From positions 62,001 through 126,000 of the forward strand of contig NZ_CABUHK010000001.1 of NCBI RefSeq assembly GCF_902491285.1: 64,000 bases of DNA. The letters are read 5' to 3'. Shown here in pieces: positions 8,476 through 17,346 of the stretch. This DNA comes from an uncultured Bacteroides sp. (GTDB lineage: Bacteria > Bacteroidota > Bacteroidia > Bacteroidales > Bacteroidaceae). Position 1 is the first letter of the stretch; the number at the start of each line of letters is the position of its first letter. The notes beneath the pieces were generated by a model. That model was not told the DNA's origin. It made no database searches and saw nothing but the letters and a program-made list of their open reading frames with translations. A program made the position numbers and the translations under genes.

Positions 8476-10158
8476 TTATTGGTTTGCAGGAACATCTATA
8501 CCACTGGCTGACAGTCCCGGTCCACCGCCGCTTGTATATCCGCGGCTTTCACCCGTTTGCCACGGAGAAATCCAAAATGCGTAAATATCAGCGCTATCCA
8601 GATAGAACTTCAAACGGACGTTTTTTCCGATGAGTGATGCTATATCCTGGTGTTTTTTCCATGTAACCAATTGTTTTGTCTTATCCGTTTTCTTCATCGG
8701 CACACAGTCCTTCCGTGCAAACCCTTCCAATGGCTTTCCATTTTCATCCAAGATTTCTACGGTCAGGCTACCTTTTATATCCGCATTGATAAAAAGATGC
8801 TTGCCGTCAAAGCTAATCTTCTCTGTCAGTAGATAGCCGTCCTTATCTCCATGCATGGAGACAAAACCATCTCTGCGCAAAGTAGCCAGTCCGGTAGATG
8901 TGTAGCTATCCCACATAATCTTGTTTTTTTGGCGCCCGCTGGAATAGAAATAAAGTGAATCCCCTACTACTAAAGGCACTCCGTTGATAGACTGCATATT
9001 TCCCCAGTTCCATGCTCCTTCCGTCTCATTCACTGCCATGAAAGGCTTGAAAGATGGACGGTAGAAATGGAAGCCGTCACGGCTATACCCTAGAAAAATT
9101 TCATTCTTTTTCTGAATACCCAGTTTAGCGCAGACTCCATTCTCCGGCCCCTGCCATACACTATACAGTCCTAACATGATACTTTCATAAGCAATGGCAT
9201 CAAAATTGTAAATACCCGGTTCTACTTCGGGAAACTCCGGATGACGCGGCTCTTTATCGCTCGGAGTAAACCAGTAGACCATATTCTTGTCGGGCACTCC
9301 TTTTCGGATACGATGTGCGAAACTTACTGCCACTTCGGGGTCTTTATTTTCCAGATAGCTGCGTGAGCGGGAAGAGACTTTTGTCCCATAACGCATACTC
9401 AATGCCCACACAGCACGGAACGGATTGTAGAATACCGATGAACGGTCGTATAAATCACCGGACTGGGCGACTCCCTCTCCCCAATGAATCCCGTCTGACG
9501 AGTATTTCAAGATAAATTGCCATCTGCGGTCTGTGGGGCGGCGTTCGACATTGAACATTTTATAACGCTTGGACGGGTCTTTCTCCAGTTTGTCCAGCCA
9601 AATCGTAGCTGCGTCACGATTGCAGGTATCTACAATATTGGTTTGGTTCCAAATATCCAGTACAGGTTTTGTCCAGTGCTTGCCGTCTTCCGATTCTGCG
9701 TATCCGGTGTAAAAGGTCTGATTGTCTCCTTTATGAAGGACACCAGCACCTGCCAAATACCACATTTTGAACTTCCGGTCTTTTTCATCATACCATATCC
9801 CGTCACTGAAAGGTGCTGCGTAGAGTCCGCCTTCGGTTGTCTTTTCCCATTCCTTGTCAGGTCCGAGTACCGGATTTCCTTCGTAAAACCGGGGAGTATG
9901 AATCACTCTGTCCAAATTGGTTTCTGCAATCAGAAAGGAATCTACAAACAGTTGCCGCCCTACATTTACCGGGATTACTCCCGGCTTTTGTTTAAGATAG
10001 GGTATCGGCATATCTTGTGCTTTTTGTGGCTCCGCATAGCGGGGCGGCCATTGTTCAGGCAGGTGTATGCCATTATAAAGTACTTCTGTTTGGGCAATAG
10101 TTATGCCCGGTACTACCAAACAGAACAGTAGTACCGCAATATTTTTCATTTTTATCAT
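8476..10158 (-). CDS. Five-bladed beta-propeller glycosidase-like protein, paralog A
   Basis: A 560-residue exported protein with a signal peptide ending VPGITIAQ; the real start may be the second Met (MKNIAVLL). It carries LYNGIHLPEQWPP near residue 27 and the same propeller blocks as its two paralogs: GRQLFVDSFLIAETNLDR, PFSDGIWYDEKDRKFKMWYL, YAESEDGKHWTKP, SSDGIHWGEG, IFLGYSRDGFHFYRP, GLATLRRDGFVSMHG. It is the first gene after SusD (16-bp gap). Three consecutive paralogs plus a SusC/SusD pair is the usual sign of one glycan with several related linkages. It could also be a non-catalytic propeller. Confidence 0.75.
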   Translation of the reverse strand: MIKMKNIAVLLFCLVVPGITIAQTEVLYNGIHLPEQWPPRYAEPQKAQDMPIPYLKQKPGVIPVNVGRQLFVDSFLIAETNLDRVIHTPRFYEGNPVLGPDKEWEKTTEGGLYAAPFSDGIWYDEKDRKFKMWYLAGAGVLHKGDNQTFYTGYAESEDGKHWTKPVLDIWNQTNIVDTCNRDAATIWLDKLEKDPSKRYKMFNVERRPTDRRWQFILKYSSDGIHWGEGVAQSGDLYDRSSVFYNPFRAVWALSMRYGTKVSSRSRSYLENKDPEVAVSFAHRIRKGVPDKNMVYWFTPSDKEPRHPEFPEVEPGIYNFDAIAYESIMLGLYSVWQGPENGVCAKLGIQKKNEIFLGYSRDGFHFYRPSFKPFMAVNETEGAWNWGNMQSINGVPLVVGDSLYFYSSGRQKNKIMWDSYTSTGLATLRRDGFVSMHGDKDGYLLTEKISFDGKHLFINADIKGSLTVEILDENGKPLEGFARKDCVPMKKTDKTKQLVTWKKHQDIASLIGKNVRLKFYLDSADIYAFWISPWQTGESRGYTSGGGPGLSASGIDVPANQ

Positions 10159-10174
10159 ATTAATTCTTTCTTAG

Positions 10175-11932
10175 TTAATATCCCGGATTATTTTCTGTGA
10201 TATATGGGTTAGAATTCACTTCATTGATAGGAATCGGCAACCATTCGTGCTTATTGGTGACGAATCCTTTAAAGTCATCTGCCGATATGAACTTCTTGAA
10301 GTTAGGGTCGGATTCCTGCAACTCCGTAAAACGGCTGGCTAGCTTGCCCCAACGGAGCAAATCATAGAAACGATGCCCTTCCAAGGCAAATTCCAGGATT
10401 CTTTCATTTTGAATATCAGCCATGGTTACGGAAGGGAGTTCGCTCATGTTGGCACGTCCGCGTACTTTGTTTACTGCCTGCAAGGGAGTCATGTCCGATG
10501 CTTGCGTACCACCACTGACAACGGCTTCCGCATACATCATCAACACATCGGCATAACGGATATACCGCCAGTTCACTCCATGGGCACGGGGTTGATTATA
10601 CACATACTCCTTGACGCCTGCACCTACTCCTACTAGTTTGGGAGTTCCGTCCGCTTCCGTTTGTGTAGGCATGGAACAATCAATCCCTTTCCTGATACCC
10701 GCTTTGAATGAATGTGCCAAAGGATTGGATACGGTGGCGAATCCCTCTTTTCCATTCTTTGCAGGATAAAGTTCTTCCCATTTATATCCGCCGGGACCTT
10801 TCAGACGTATCGGATTGCCGCCTGCGTCACTTCTCAAATGAATGCTCGCATCCAAATCATTGAATATCATTGTGGAGAACATCCGGATATCCGTATAGCC
10901 GTCCTTGTCTATCGAATTCACGAATGCGTTATAAAGCCAGTTATGTACTACGCCTTCATAGCCTACTCCCGCTCCCGGCAACATCAATCCACGTGAATCG
11001 AACGCCAAACCGGAAGTGGCAAGCCCCGGATTGAATCCTGCATTATCGACATCGCCTAAGAATTGAAATTCAAGGATTGATTCTTCGTTATTTTCATGAG
11101 CGACATCAAAATTATCGGCATAATTTTTAGTCAGGTCATAAGTTCCGTACTTTCCGTCTATAATATCGGCAAATTCTTTGGCTGCTTCACTGTAAAACGT
11201 AGTCTTGTCTTCGCCATAATATGGCTCGATTCCACTACGGTAGAGGTAAGCTTTTCCCAATAAGGCGGCTGCGGAAGCTTTTGTCACACGACCGGCATTC
11301 TTATTGTCCCAATATCCCTTTACGGGCAATAGTTCTTTCGCGTGTGCCAGGTCTTCCTGAATGAAATTCCATACGGCAGCAGGTTTTTCTAAGGGACGGA
11401 CATAATCATCGCCATTGCGTGGCATCTGCCTGATGGGAGATATATTCCGGAAATTAATCAACAGGTAATAGTGCGCAAATGCTCTCCAGAAATAGGCTTC
11501 ACCCATGTATGCGTTCCGTAGCTCCTCATTACCGCTGAAATCGACAGACGGAGCGGTTTCAATGATATAGGATGCTTGGGAAGCGGTGGTGTACATCAAT
11601 GTATAAGGTTGCTCGATAGTGTAATAACTGGCATTCAAGTCAGCACCAAACATGCCCGGTTTTCCATAATCCGAATTGGATGATGCTTCATCGGAGCGGA
11701 TTATCGTCGTCTTAGAGCCGGAAGCTCCCAGGCAGCGTTGCGTAGACATATATCCGTACATGGTCATCACTGCGTCATTTACAGCGGACGGACTGGTGAA
11801 ATAAGCTCCCATACTCGGCTGATTCGGATTAATTGCCAGGTCATCAAAGATACCGTTGCATCCATGTAATATCAAGCCGCCCGCCAAGATAAATGCGGCA
11901 TATACTTTCTTATAGTTTTTCATATTAATCAT
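10175..11932 (-). CDS. SusD/RagB-family outer-membrane lipoprotein (system 1)
   Basis: A 585-residue SusD-like protein. The lipobox is GLILHGC-N, and the downstream NQPSMGAY, TPR-like helices with GEAYFWRAFAHYYLLINF, and C-terminal ALEGHRFYDLLRWGKLASRF are hallmarks of the family. It would form the lid of the partner SusC pore and bind the glycan at the cell surface. It starts 11 bp after SusC, in the same operon. The start is MINMKNYKK; the second Met (MKNYKK) is an equally good start. Confidence 0.95.
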   Translation of the reverse strand: MINMKNYKKVYAAFILAGGLILHGCNGIFDDLAINPNQPSMGAYFTSPSAVNDAVMTMYGYMSTQRCLGASGSKTTIIRSDEASSNSDYGKPGMFGADLNASYYTIEQPYTLMYTTASQASYIIETAPSVDFSGNEELRNAYMGEAYFWRAFAHYYLLINFRNISPIRQMPRNGDDYVRPLEKPAAVWNFIQEDLAHAKELLPVKGYWDNKNAGRVTKASAAALLGKAYLYRSGIEPYYGEDKTTFYSEAAKEFADIIDGKYGTYDLTKNYADNFDVAHENNEESILEFQFLGDVDNAGFNPGLATSGLAFDSRGLMLPGAGVGYEGVVHNWLYNAFVNSIDKDGYTDIRMFSTMIFNDLDASIHLRSDAGGNPIRLKGPGGYKWEELYPAKNGKEGFATVSNPLAHSFKAGIRKGIDCSMPTQTEADGTPKLVGVGAGVKEYVYNQPRAHGVNWRYIRYADVLMMYAEAVVSGGTQASDMTPLQAVNKVRGRANMSELPSVTMADIQNERILEFALEGHRFYDLLRWGKLASRFTELQESDPNFKKFISADDFKGFVTNKHEWLPIPINEVNSNPYITENNPGY

Positions 11933-11943
11933 ATTTTTAGTTA

Positions 11944-14900
11944 TCAGAATGAAGCGTTAAAACCAAAAGTGAACGTCCGGGCATTAGGATATGAATTGAT
12001 GTCAATGCCACGTGAGAACAATACATTTGAACTGACTTCCGGGTCATAACCGGAGTATTTGGTCAATGTAAACAGATTTTGTACGCCTGCATAAATACGC
12101 AGTTTATTGAACCGGATTGCTTCCAGCCATTTTTTAGGCAGTGAATAGCCTAACTGAAGGTTCTTCAAACGTAAATAGGAACCGTCTTCAACATAAAATT
12201 CACTCGGCAGGGAGTTTCCGCCACTTGTATTCTGGGTTTTCATAACAGGGATTCCTGTATTCTTATTTGTTTTCGTCCATCCATTCATAGCCTCTTTAAC
12301 TACATTGTTGGAATAATCAAAATAATAGGTGTACTTTTTCTGATTGAATATATCATTTCCCTGTACTCCCTGGAAAAAGACTGTCAAATCAAAGTCTTTG
12401 TATTCCATGTTGATGTTCAAGCCGTATGTGAAGTCAGGAATAGGGCTGCCCAGAATGACTTTATCATTTGCATTGACTACTCCATTCTTGTCCGTATCCG
12501 CGAAGATGAAATTTCCTTCCGCATCAAAACCGTCAATCTTATAGCCATAGAATGAACCGATAGCTTCTCCCGGCATGGTAATGGAAGCTGCATCATTAAA
12601 ATAGCTGGACATTGCGCCGGAAGTAATCGGCTGCACGTTTTCTCCCAGTGACAATACCTTATTCTTCAATGTTGCGATATTGAATGTTGCATCGATATGG
12701 AAGTCTTTCGTCAATTGTTTCCTGTAATTCATCATAAACTCCCATCCTGTGTTTTTTACGGAAGCGGTATTGACGTACGGTTTTTCACGTGAACTGTTGA
12801 TTTCAAAGATTTGCCCGGAAGACAGGTTCAAGTCTATCTGTGCCAACAAATCTACGTTCTTTTTCACGAAATAGTCTAATGATAAAGTCAGGTCGTTGTT
12901 GAAGAAGCCCAGTTCGATACCAATGTCTGTGGTTTTTGCCGTTTCCCATTTCAGGTCTTTCGATTTCAAATAGGCTGCGCGTCCTGTCACATAGCGTTCT
13001 CCGCCTACTGTGTAGGGAATAGGTCCATAGGCTATCGCGTCGAAATTATAGGGGTTGAGGAAGTTTGCGCCCAACTCACCGTAGCTAGCCCTAATCTTCA
13101 ATTTACTCATTACAGGATTTTGGAACCATTTTTCCTGGTGCACATTCCATCCGGCGGAAACAGAGGGAAAGTAACCTACCCTATTGTCTTTGTGGAACTT
13201 GGAAGATTCATCCCGGCGGATGCTCAGGGACAACAGATATTTATTGTCATAATCGTAGTTCACGCGGGCGAAGAAAGAGAGCAATGCCGCATTACTGTCG
13301 CCTGCCGAAATCTTGCCATCCTCATTTTGGAACCCGGTAATATCCGTTCCACCCAAATCGTTAATGGTAGAGTTGGTCATGTAGCGATAGTATTCTCTCA
13401 TCCAGCTTGTTCCTAATAAAGCGTCTATTGAGTGACGGTTGAATGTTTTATTGTAAGTCAGCAAGTTATCAATGGTATAAGTAAATTCCTCACCCCTTGT
13501 TTCCGATACGCTGTTGCGTGTGTTGCCGTAATCTTTATCGGGAGTTCCATCCGAGTTCCACTTTGTGTAATACTCAGGGGTATGGGTATAATTATGCTTA
13601 TTGCTATAATTTCCGCTTAACGATAATTTGTATTTTAATCCGCCCCAAATATCCAGTTGGGCGTTCAAAGAACCGATTAAGTCCGTCACTTTATTAAATT
13701 GGTCTGTATAATGTAACGGAGCTATCTTATTCTGCGCCTTGCCATCTTCGGGGTTGATGTAATAATCAGGACCACCCGAGGTAAACCGTCCTTGTTCATC
13801 ATAAATAGGCAATGTCGGCAAGGCTATGTTGAAAGATGTCGTAGGAGTTTTATCCTTATGGGTCAGTCCGAGAGTTTCGGAAAATGAGAAACGCCCTTTT
13901 TTATAAGAGGTATTCAGGCGAAAGTTATAACGTTTATAATCCGAATAAATTGTCATTCCAGTTTGGTCAAGATAACCAAGGCTTGTGCTGAAAGTAGAGT
14001 TGTCTCCACCACCTGCGATACTGGCATTCAAGTTCCATACCGGGGCAAACTGTATCCATTCTTTTGACCAGTCGGTATTCAGGTTCGGATTGGTGGGATT
14101 GTCATTCTCCGGTGCATGAGGCAAGCCACTGTTATCTGCTACCATATTGGCAAATTCTCTCCATTCCGACGCATTGAGAAACTCCGGAATATTAGTCGTC
14201 TTCTGGAAAGCAAACGAACCGTCTATCTGGATAACGGGCTTGCCGGACTTTCCTTTCTTGGTAGTAATCAAAACGACGCCATTAGCGGCACGTGAACCAT
14301 AGATAGCGGCTGCCGCACCGTCTTTCAGTACTTCGATAGATTCAATATCATTGGGATTCAATGAGCTTAATCCGGCGTTACTGAACGCTCCGTCGATGAC
14401 ATACAGAGGTTCGGTAGCACCAAAAGAAGCGGCACCGCGAATCACGATATTTACATCTGCTCCGGCAACACCGGCTTGCTGCACGATGTCTACACCCGGC
14501 GTACGTCCCTGTAAGGTTGAAGCAACATTGGAAGATACCTGTTTGCTAATATCTTGAGAAGAGATAGAAGCGACAGCACCCGTCAGACTTGATTTCTTCT
14601 GCACGCCGTAACCGACTACTACTACTTCATCCAGTATTTCCGTATCATCCTGCAATTGGATAGAATATGAATTCTTACTTCCTACCTTTACTTCCTGTGT
14701 TTTATAACCAATATAGCTGACTGCCAGAAGAGCGTCTGTCGGAGCATCTAATATAAAGTTGCCATCTACATCTGTCACAGTACCCGTCCCCGCTCCTTTC
14801 ACCAATACACTGGCGCCAATCACGGGTTCGCCTTTGGTATCCGTCACGGTTCCTGTTATTTTCTTTGTTTTTGGGTTTCCTTGTGATGTAACGGGAGCTT

Positions 14901-15192
14901 CTTTTGCTTTCAGATATATTTTCTTCTCTCCGATTTCATAAACCACATTCGTACCCGCGAATAAATCATCTAATACTTTAGAGAGGTCTTTGTCTTTTGC
15001 CTGAACGGAAACAATCCGTTCGGGATTGACAATCGTACGGCTATATGCTACCGTAAGCCCTGTCTGTTTGGTAATGAGCGAAAATACTTTCTCCAACTTG
15101 ACTTGTTGAAGATTCATTGTTATTTTCTGAGCCGATGCTGTAAGACTTACAGCAAAACTCAATAACAATACAAGCAATACTCTGTTCTTCAT
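11944..15192 (-). CDS. SusC/RagA TonB-dependent transporter with STN domain (system 1)
   Basis: I place the start at the ATG 15192-15190 (MKNRVLLVLLLSF), which gives a clean signal peptide; the reading frame is open upstream to 15249. After the signal come an STN domain (about residues 25-95, MNLQQVKLEKVFSLITKQTG), a carboxypeptidase-regulatory-like domain (ITGTVTDTKGEPVIGASVLV), the TonB box with LDEVVVVGYGVQKK, the plug, and the 22-strand barrel ending in RTFTFGFNASF. An STN domain on a SusC usually means it signals to a FecR-type anti-sigma factor, and such a FecR/sigma pair sits just upstream at 16349-17967. The promoter region lacks the composite motif that marks the RG-II operons. Confidence 0.95.
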   Translation of the reverse strand: MKNRVLLVLLLSFAVSLTASAQKITMNLQQVKLEKVFSLITKQTGLTVAYSRTIVNPERIVSVQAKDKDLSKVLDDLFAGTNVVYEIGEKKIYLKAKEAPVTSQGNPKTKKITGTVTDTKGEPVIGASVLVKGAGTGTVTDVDGNFILDAPTDALLAVSYIGYKTQEVKVGSKNSYSIQLQDDTEILDEVVVVGYGVQKKSSLTGAVASISSQDISKQVSSNVASTLQGRTPGVDIVQQAGVAGADVNIVIRGAASFGATEPLYVIDGAFSNAGLSSLNPNDIESIEVLKDGAAAAIYGSRAANGVVLITTKKGKSGKPVIQIDGSFAFQKTTNIPEFLNASEWREFANMVADNSGLPHAPENDNPTNPNLNTDWSKEWIQFAPVWNLNASIAGGGDNSTFSTSLGYLDQTGMTIYSDYKRYNFRLNTSYKKGRFSFSETLGLTHKDKTPTTSFNIALPTLPIYDEQGRFTSGGPDYYINPEDGKAQNKIAPLHYTDQFNKVTDLIGSLNAQLDIWGGLKYKLSLSGNYSNKHNYTHTPEYYTKWNSDGTPDKDYGNTRNSVSETRGEEFTYTIDNLLTYNKTFNRHSIDALLGTSWMREYYRYMTNSTINDLGGTDITGFQNEDGKISAGDSNAALLSFFARVNYDYDNKYLLSLSIRRDESSKFHKDNRVGYFPSVSAGWNVHQEKWFQNPVMSKLKIRASYGELGANFLNPYNFDAIAYGPIPYTVGGERYVTGRAAYLKSKDLKWETAKTTDIGIELGFFNNDLTLSLDYFVKKNVDLLAQIDLNLSSGQIFEINSSREKPYVNTASVKNTGWEFMMNYRKQLTKDFHIDATFNIATLKNKVLSLGENVQPITSGAMSSYFNDAASITMPGEAIGSFYGYKIDGFDAEGNFIFADTDKNGVVNANDKVILGSPIPDFTYGLNINMEYKDFDLTVFFQGVQGNDIFNQKKYTYYFDYSNNVVKEAMNGWTKTNKNTGIPVMKTQNTSGGNSLPSEFYVEDGSYLRLKNLQLGYSLPKKWLEAIRFNKLRIYAGVQNLFTLTKYSGYDPEVSSNVLFSRGIDINSYPNARTFTFGFNASF

Positions 15193-15384
15193 ACTTAGTT
15201 TGTTTAAAGTTATAAATAGGTTCTTAATCTCTTTGTATTTAGTGGACACACGAGATTAAGAAGCGGGTGAGGGAAAAAGCATTTTTTTCTGAAGTTTTTT
15301 TATTTTCAATAAAGATTTGTATGGTAATATATTAGTTTTCAACAAGATATGGTTTAGTTTTTATTTGTAGGGAAATGGGATATA

Positions 15385-15424
15385 AAAAGAAAAGTCCTTC
15401 CGGATTTTATTTTCAGAAGGACTT
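15385..15424 (-). terminator. Terminator between the creatininase gene and SusC
   Basis: A 9-bp stem (AAGTCCTTC 15392-15400 with GAAGGACTT 15416-15424) is followed on the minus strand by TTCTTTTTATAT. It separates the sigma/FecR/creatininase transcript from the SusC operon. Confidence 0.7.
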
Positions 15425-15474
15425 ATATCAATAGATTCGGTTTCTTGGCAGTTCGTTAGAAACAGTGTTTTGGG

Positions 15475-15553
15475 ATAGTGACGGTATCCTGTCTACATAG
15501 TGACGCTATACTTACCGGATACCGTCACTATCACGCAAGGATAGCGTCACTAT
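15475..15553. repeat. 22-bp-pitch palindromic array II
   Basis: Units start at 15475 (ATAGTGACGGTAT), 15497 (ATAGTGACGCTAT), 15519 (ATACCGTCACTAT) and 15541 (ATAGCGTCACTAT), exactly 22 bp apart with 9-bp spacers. The first two are direct and the last two are their reverse complements, so 15474-15489 pairs perfectly with 15517-15532 and 15497-15509 with 15541-15553 in an interleaved A-B-A'-B' layout. The same core recurs 45 kb away at 60988-61066. It starts 13 bp beyond the stop of the creatininase-family gene. The remainder of the 15193-15565 gap holds the terminator at 15385-15424 and the SusC leader. Confidence 0.85.
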
Positions 15554-15565
15554 ATTTTTTGCAAT

Positions 15566-16321
15566 CTAGTAAAGTTCCTGATTCACCAATTCGTCAAAGA
15601 GCTTTGCATATTTTTCTGCGATTGCTTCTGCAAACTTCTTACCTTTTTCCGCGGAAGCTCCACGCGGGTCGCCCACACCGGTATCTTTGGATACTTTTCC
15701 CCAGTTTCTGGGAATCCACGCTACCTTTTCATTCAAAGACTGTATGGCAAAGGTTTTATATTCTCCATTCCCTGCTTCTTCAAGATTGACCAGTTCGGGA
15801 TGATAGTGCATCATTACCGATGTTTCGACTTCATCCGCATGGTCACCCGGATTTTCAAAATAATCCTTTGCTTTTAATACAGTGTACCATTCACTGGATG
15901 CTATCAGGAAGTCAGGATAGTCTACCGACAAATCACGAATCATACTTTTAAAAGTATTGCCGCCGTGTCCGTTGATAATAACCAACTTTCGGATGCCTTG
16001 AATATAAAGGGAAGAAACAATATCCGTCAATATGGCTTTTTGCGTTTCATAACGCGTATGGATACAAAAGGGAAGTTCCCGTTGTCCCGGATTTTGCGAA
16101 CCCATGCCGATGGGCGGCATAACCATGCAGCTCACACCATATTCCTGTTTAGCTATCAATGCAGCGTCAACCGCTACATCATGGGAAAGAATACAATCCG
16201 TCATATATGGCAAATGCAGATTATGAGGTTCGGTAGCTCCCCACGGCAATGCCACAATATCATATTTCCTGTCTTTTACTTTTCCATAACAAGATATGGA
16301 TAAATCAATTTCTTTATTCAT
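15566..16321 (-). CDS. Creatininase-family amidohydrolase
   Basis: A 251-residue cytoplasmic protein with no signal peptide. It carries the three metal-site signatures of the creatininase family: ATEPHNLHLPYMTD (residues 30-43), INGHGGN (about 117-123) and HADEVETS (about 158-165). Family members open lactam rings or hydrolyse small amides; the substrate here is unknown, and creatinine itself is unlikely from context alone. It starts 27 bp after the stop of FecR, so it is probably cotranscribed with the sigma/anti-sigma pair, an unusual partner. A terminator follows before SusC. It may act on a ring or amide group from the sugar imported by system 1 (inference). Confidence 0.85.
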   Translation of the reverse strand: MNKEIDLSISCYGKVKDRKYDIVALPWGATEPHNLHLPYMTDCILSHDVAVDAALIAKQEYGVSCMVMPPIGMGSQNPGQRELPFCIHTRYETQKAILTDIVSSLYIQGIRKLVIINGHGGNTFKSMIRDLSVDYPDFLIASSEWYTVLKAKDYFENPGDHADEVETSVMMHYHPELVNLEEAGNGEYKTFAIQSLNEKVAWIPRNWGKVSKDTGVGDPRGASAEKGKKFAEAIAEKYAKLFDELVNQELY

Positions 16322-16348
16322 ATGCCTTCTTTATTTCTAATGATTATA

Positions 16349-17341
16349 TTATTTCATTTTTACTATCACTTCTTTTTTGTCTTCATTATACTCAAACTTC
16401 ACCGGGGCGATTTTCTCTAAATCCATCAATACTTTCTCTAATAATGTATTGTCCGAGGTCAATGTATAGACATACTTCAAAGCTTGTTCATCTTCTACTT
16501 TAAAGTCTACATCATACCAGCGGTTCAATACTTTGATGACTTCCGGCAGCGGAGTATCTTTAAATACTATCACATTCTGTTTCCACATCGACAGGCGTTG
16601 CATATCGTTCATTTTGGATATGATGCACTGCTTGTTCTCTTTGTCATATACTAACCTTTCGCCGGGTTGCACCGGGTATTTCTTTTCCGTAGGAAGGGTC
16701 AGATTAATATTTCCTTCATCCAGGCATACTACAATATCCTTGTTTTCCGGGTAATCCTGTACATTGAAAGAAGTTCCCAGTACGTGAATTGCCGGCCCGT
16801 TCAGATTGACAATAAAAGGACGGTTCTTATTCTTGGTCACCACGAAATAGGCTTCTCCTTCAAGAAAAACTTCCCGGGTGTTTAGAGCAAACTTCTTGGG
16901 ATATCTTAATTTCGAGTCAGAATTGATATATACTTTTGTCCCGTCCTGAAACATTATTTGTATGCGTTCACCTTTGGCTACAACTACTTCTTCGTATTCG
17001 GAAGTACCGAACAGGTCGACTTTTGAATTTAGTTGTATATAAAGTCCGACAATCAAGACAACAGGTATCAATACGGCTGCAACCCGGAAACAGATACGTT
17101 TCAACTTCTTCATGCGAATGTTCTTCCGTATCTGCTCTTGCATTTTCTTTGAAGGAATATCATGGTTCACATACAAGTCTGCGAACTCATTTTTTATCAG
17201 TTCCGAATCCCGTGTCATAGCGGCTTCCAGGTAATCACTCCCCTCTTCCGTAGCAAACCACTCTGCCACATATTTTGCATCTTCCGGACTGGCAATTCCT
17301 GCCAATACTTCTTCTATTTGTTTATCAGTAGGTCTATTCAT
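16349..17341 (-). CDS. FecR-family anti-sigma factor
   Basis: A 330-residue protein from the ATG at 17341-17339 (MNRPTDKQIEEVL); the frame is open upstream but that stretch is only spacer and overlaps the sigma gene. An N-terminal cytoplasmic region of about 80 residues is followed by one membrane helix (VAAVLIPVVLIVGLYIQL), then a periplasmic FecR domain (DGTKVYINSDSKLRYP, GEAYFVVTKNKNRPFIV, VLGTSFNVQDYP) and a C-terminal DUF4974/STN-like domain (DTPLPEVIKVLNRWYDVDF). It should hold the sigma factor 5 bp upstream until the STN domain of the SusC at 11944-15192 signals. Confidence 0.95.
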   Translation of the reverse strand: MNRPTDKQIEEVLAGIASPEDAKYVAEWFATEEGSDYLEAAMTRDSELIKNEFADLYVNHDIPSKKMQEQIRKNIRMKKLKRICFRVAAVLIPVVLIVGLYIQLNSKVDLFGTSEYEEVVVAKGERIQIMFQDGTKVYINSDSKLRYPKKFALNTREVFLEGEAYFVVTKNKNRPFIVNLNGPAIHVLGTSFNVQDYPENKDIVVCLDEGNINLTLPTEKKYPVQPGERLVYDKENKQCIISKMNDMQRLSMWKQNVIVFKDTPLPEVIKVLNRWYDVDFKVEDEQALKYVYTLTSDNTLLEKVLMDLEKIAPVKFEYNEDKKEVIVKMK

Positions 17342-17346
17342 TTTTA

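Noticed and set aside
15193..15400. Composite motif before SusC system 1
   Set aside because: No GTAC/TTAC box with CGTC at the 13-nt spacing is present on the minus strand; a CATACAAA string near 15320 lacks the CGTC partner.
15392..15426. Hairpin at 15392-15424 as another 22-bp array
   Set aside because: Its two arms start 22 bp apart, but there are only two and they form a simple terminator with a T-rich tail.
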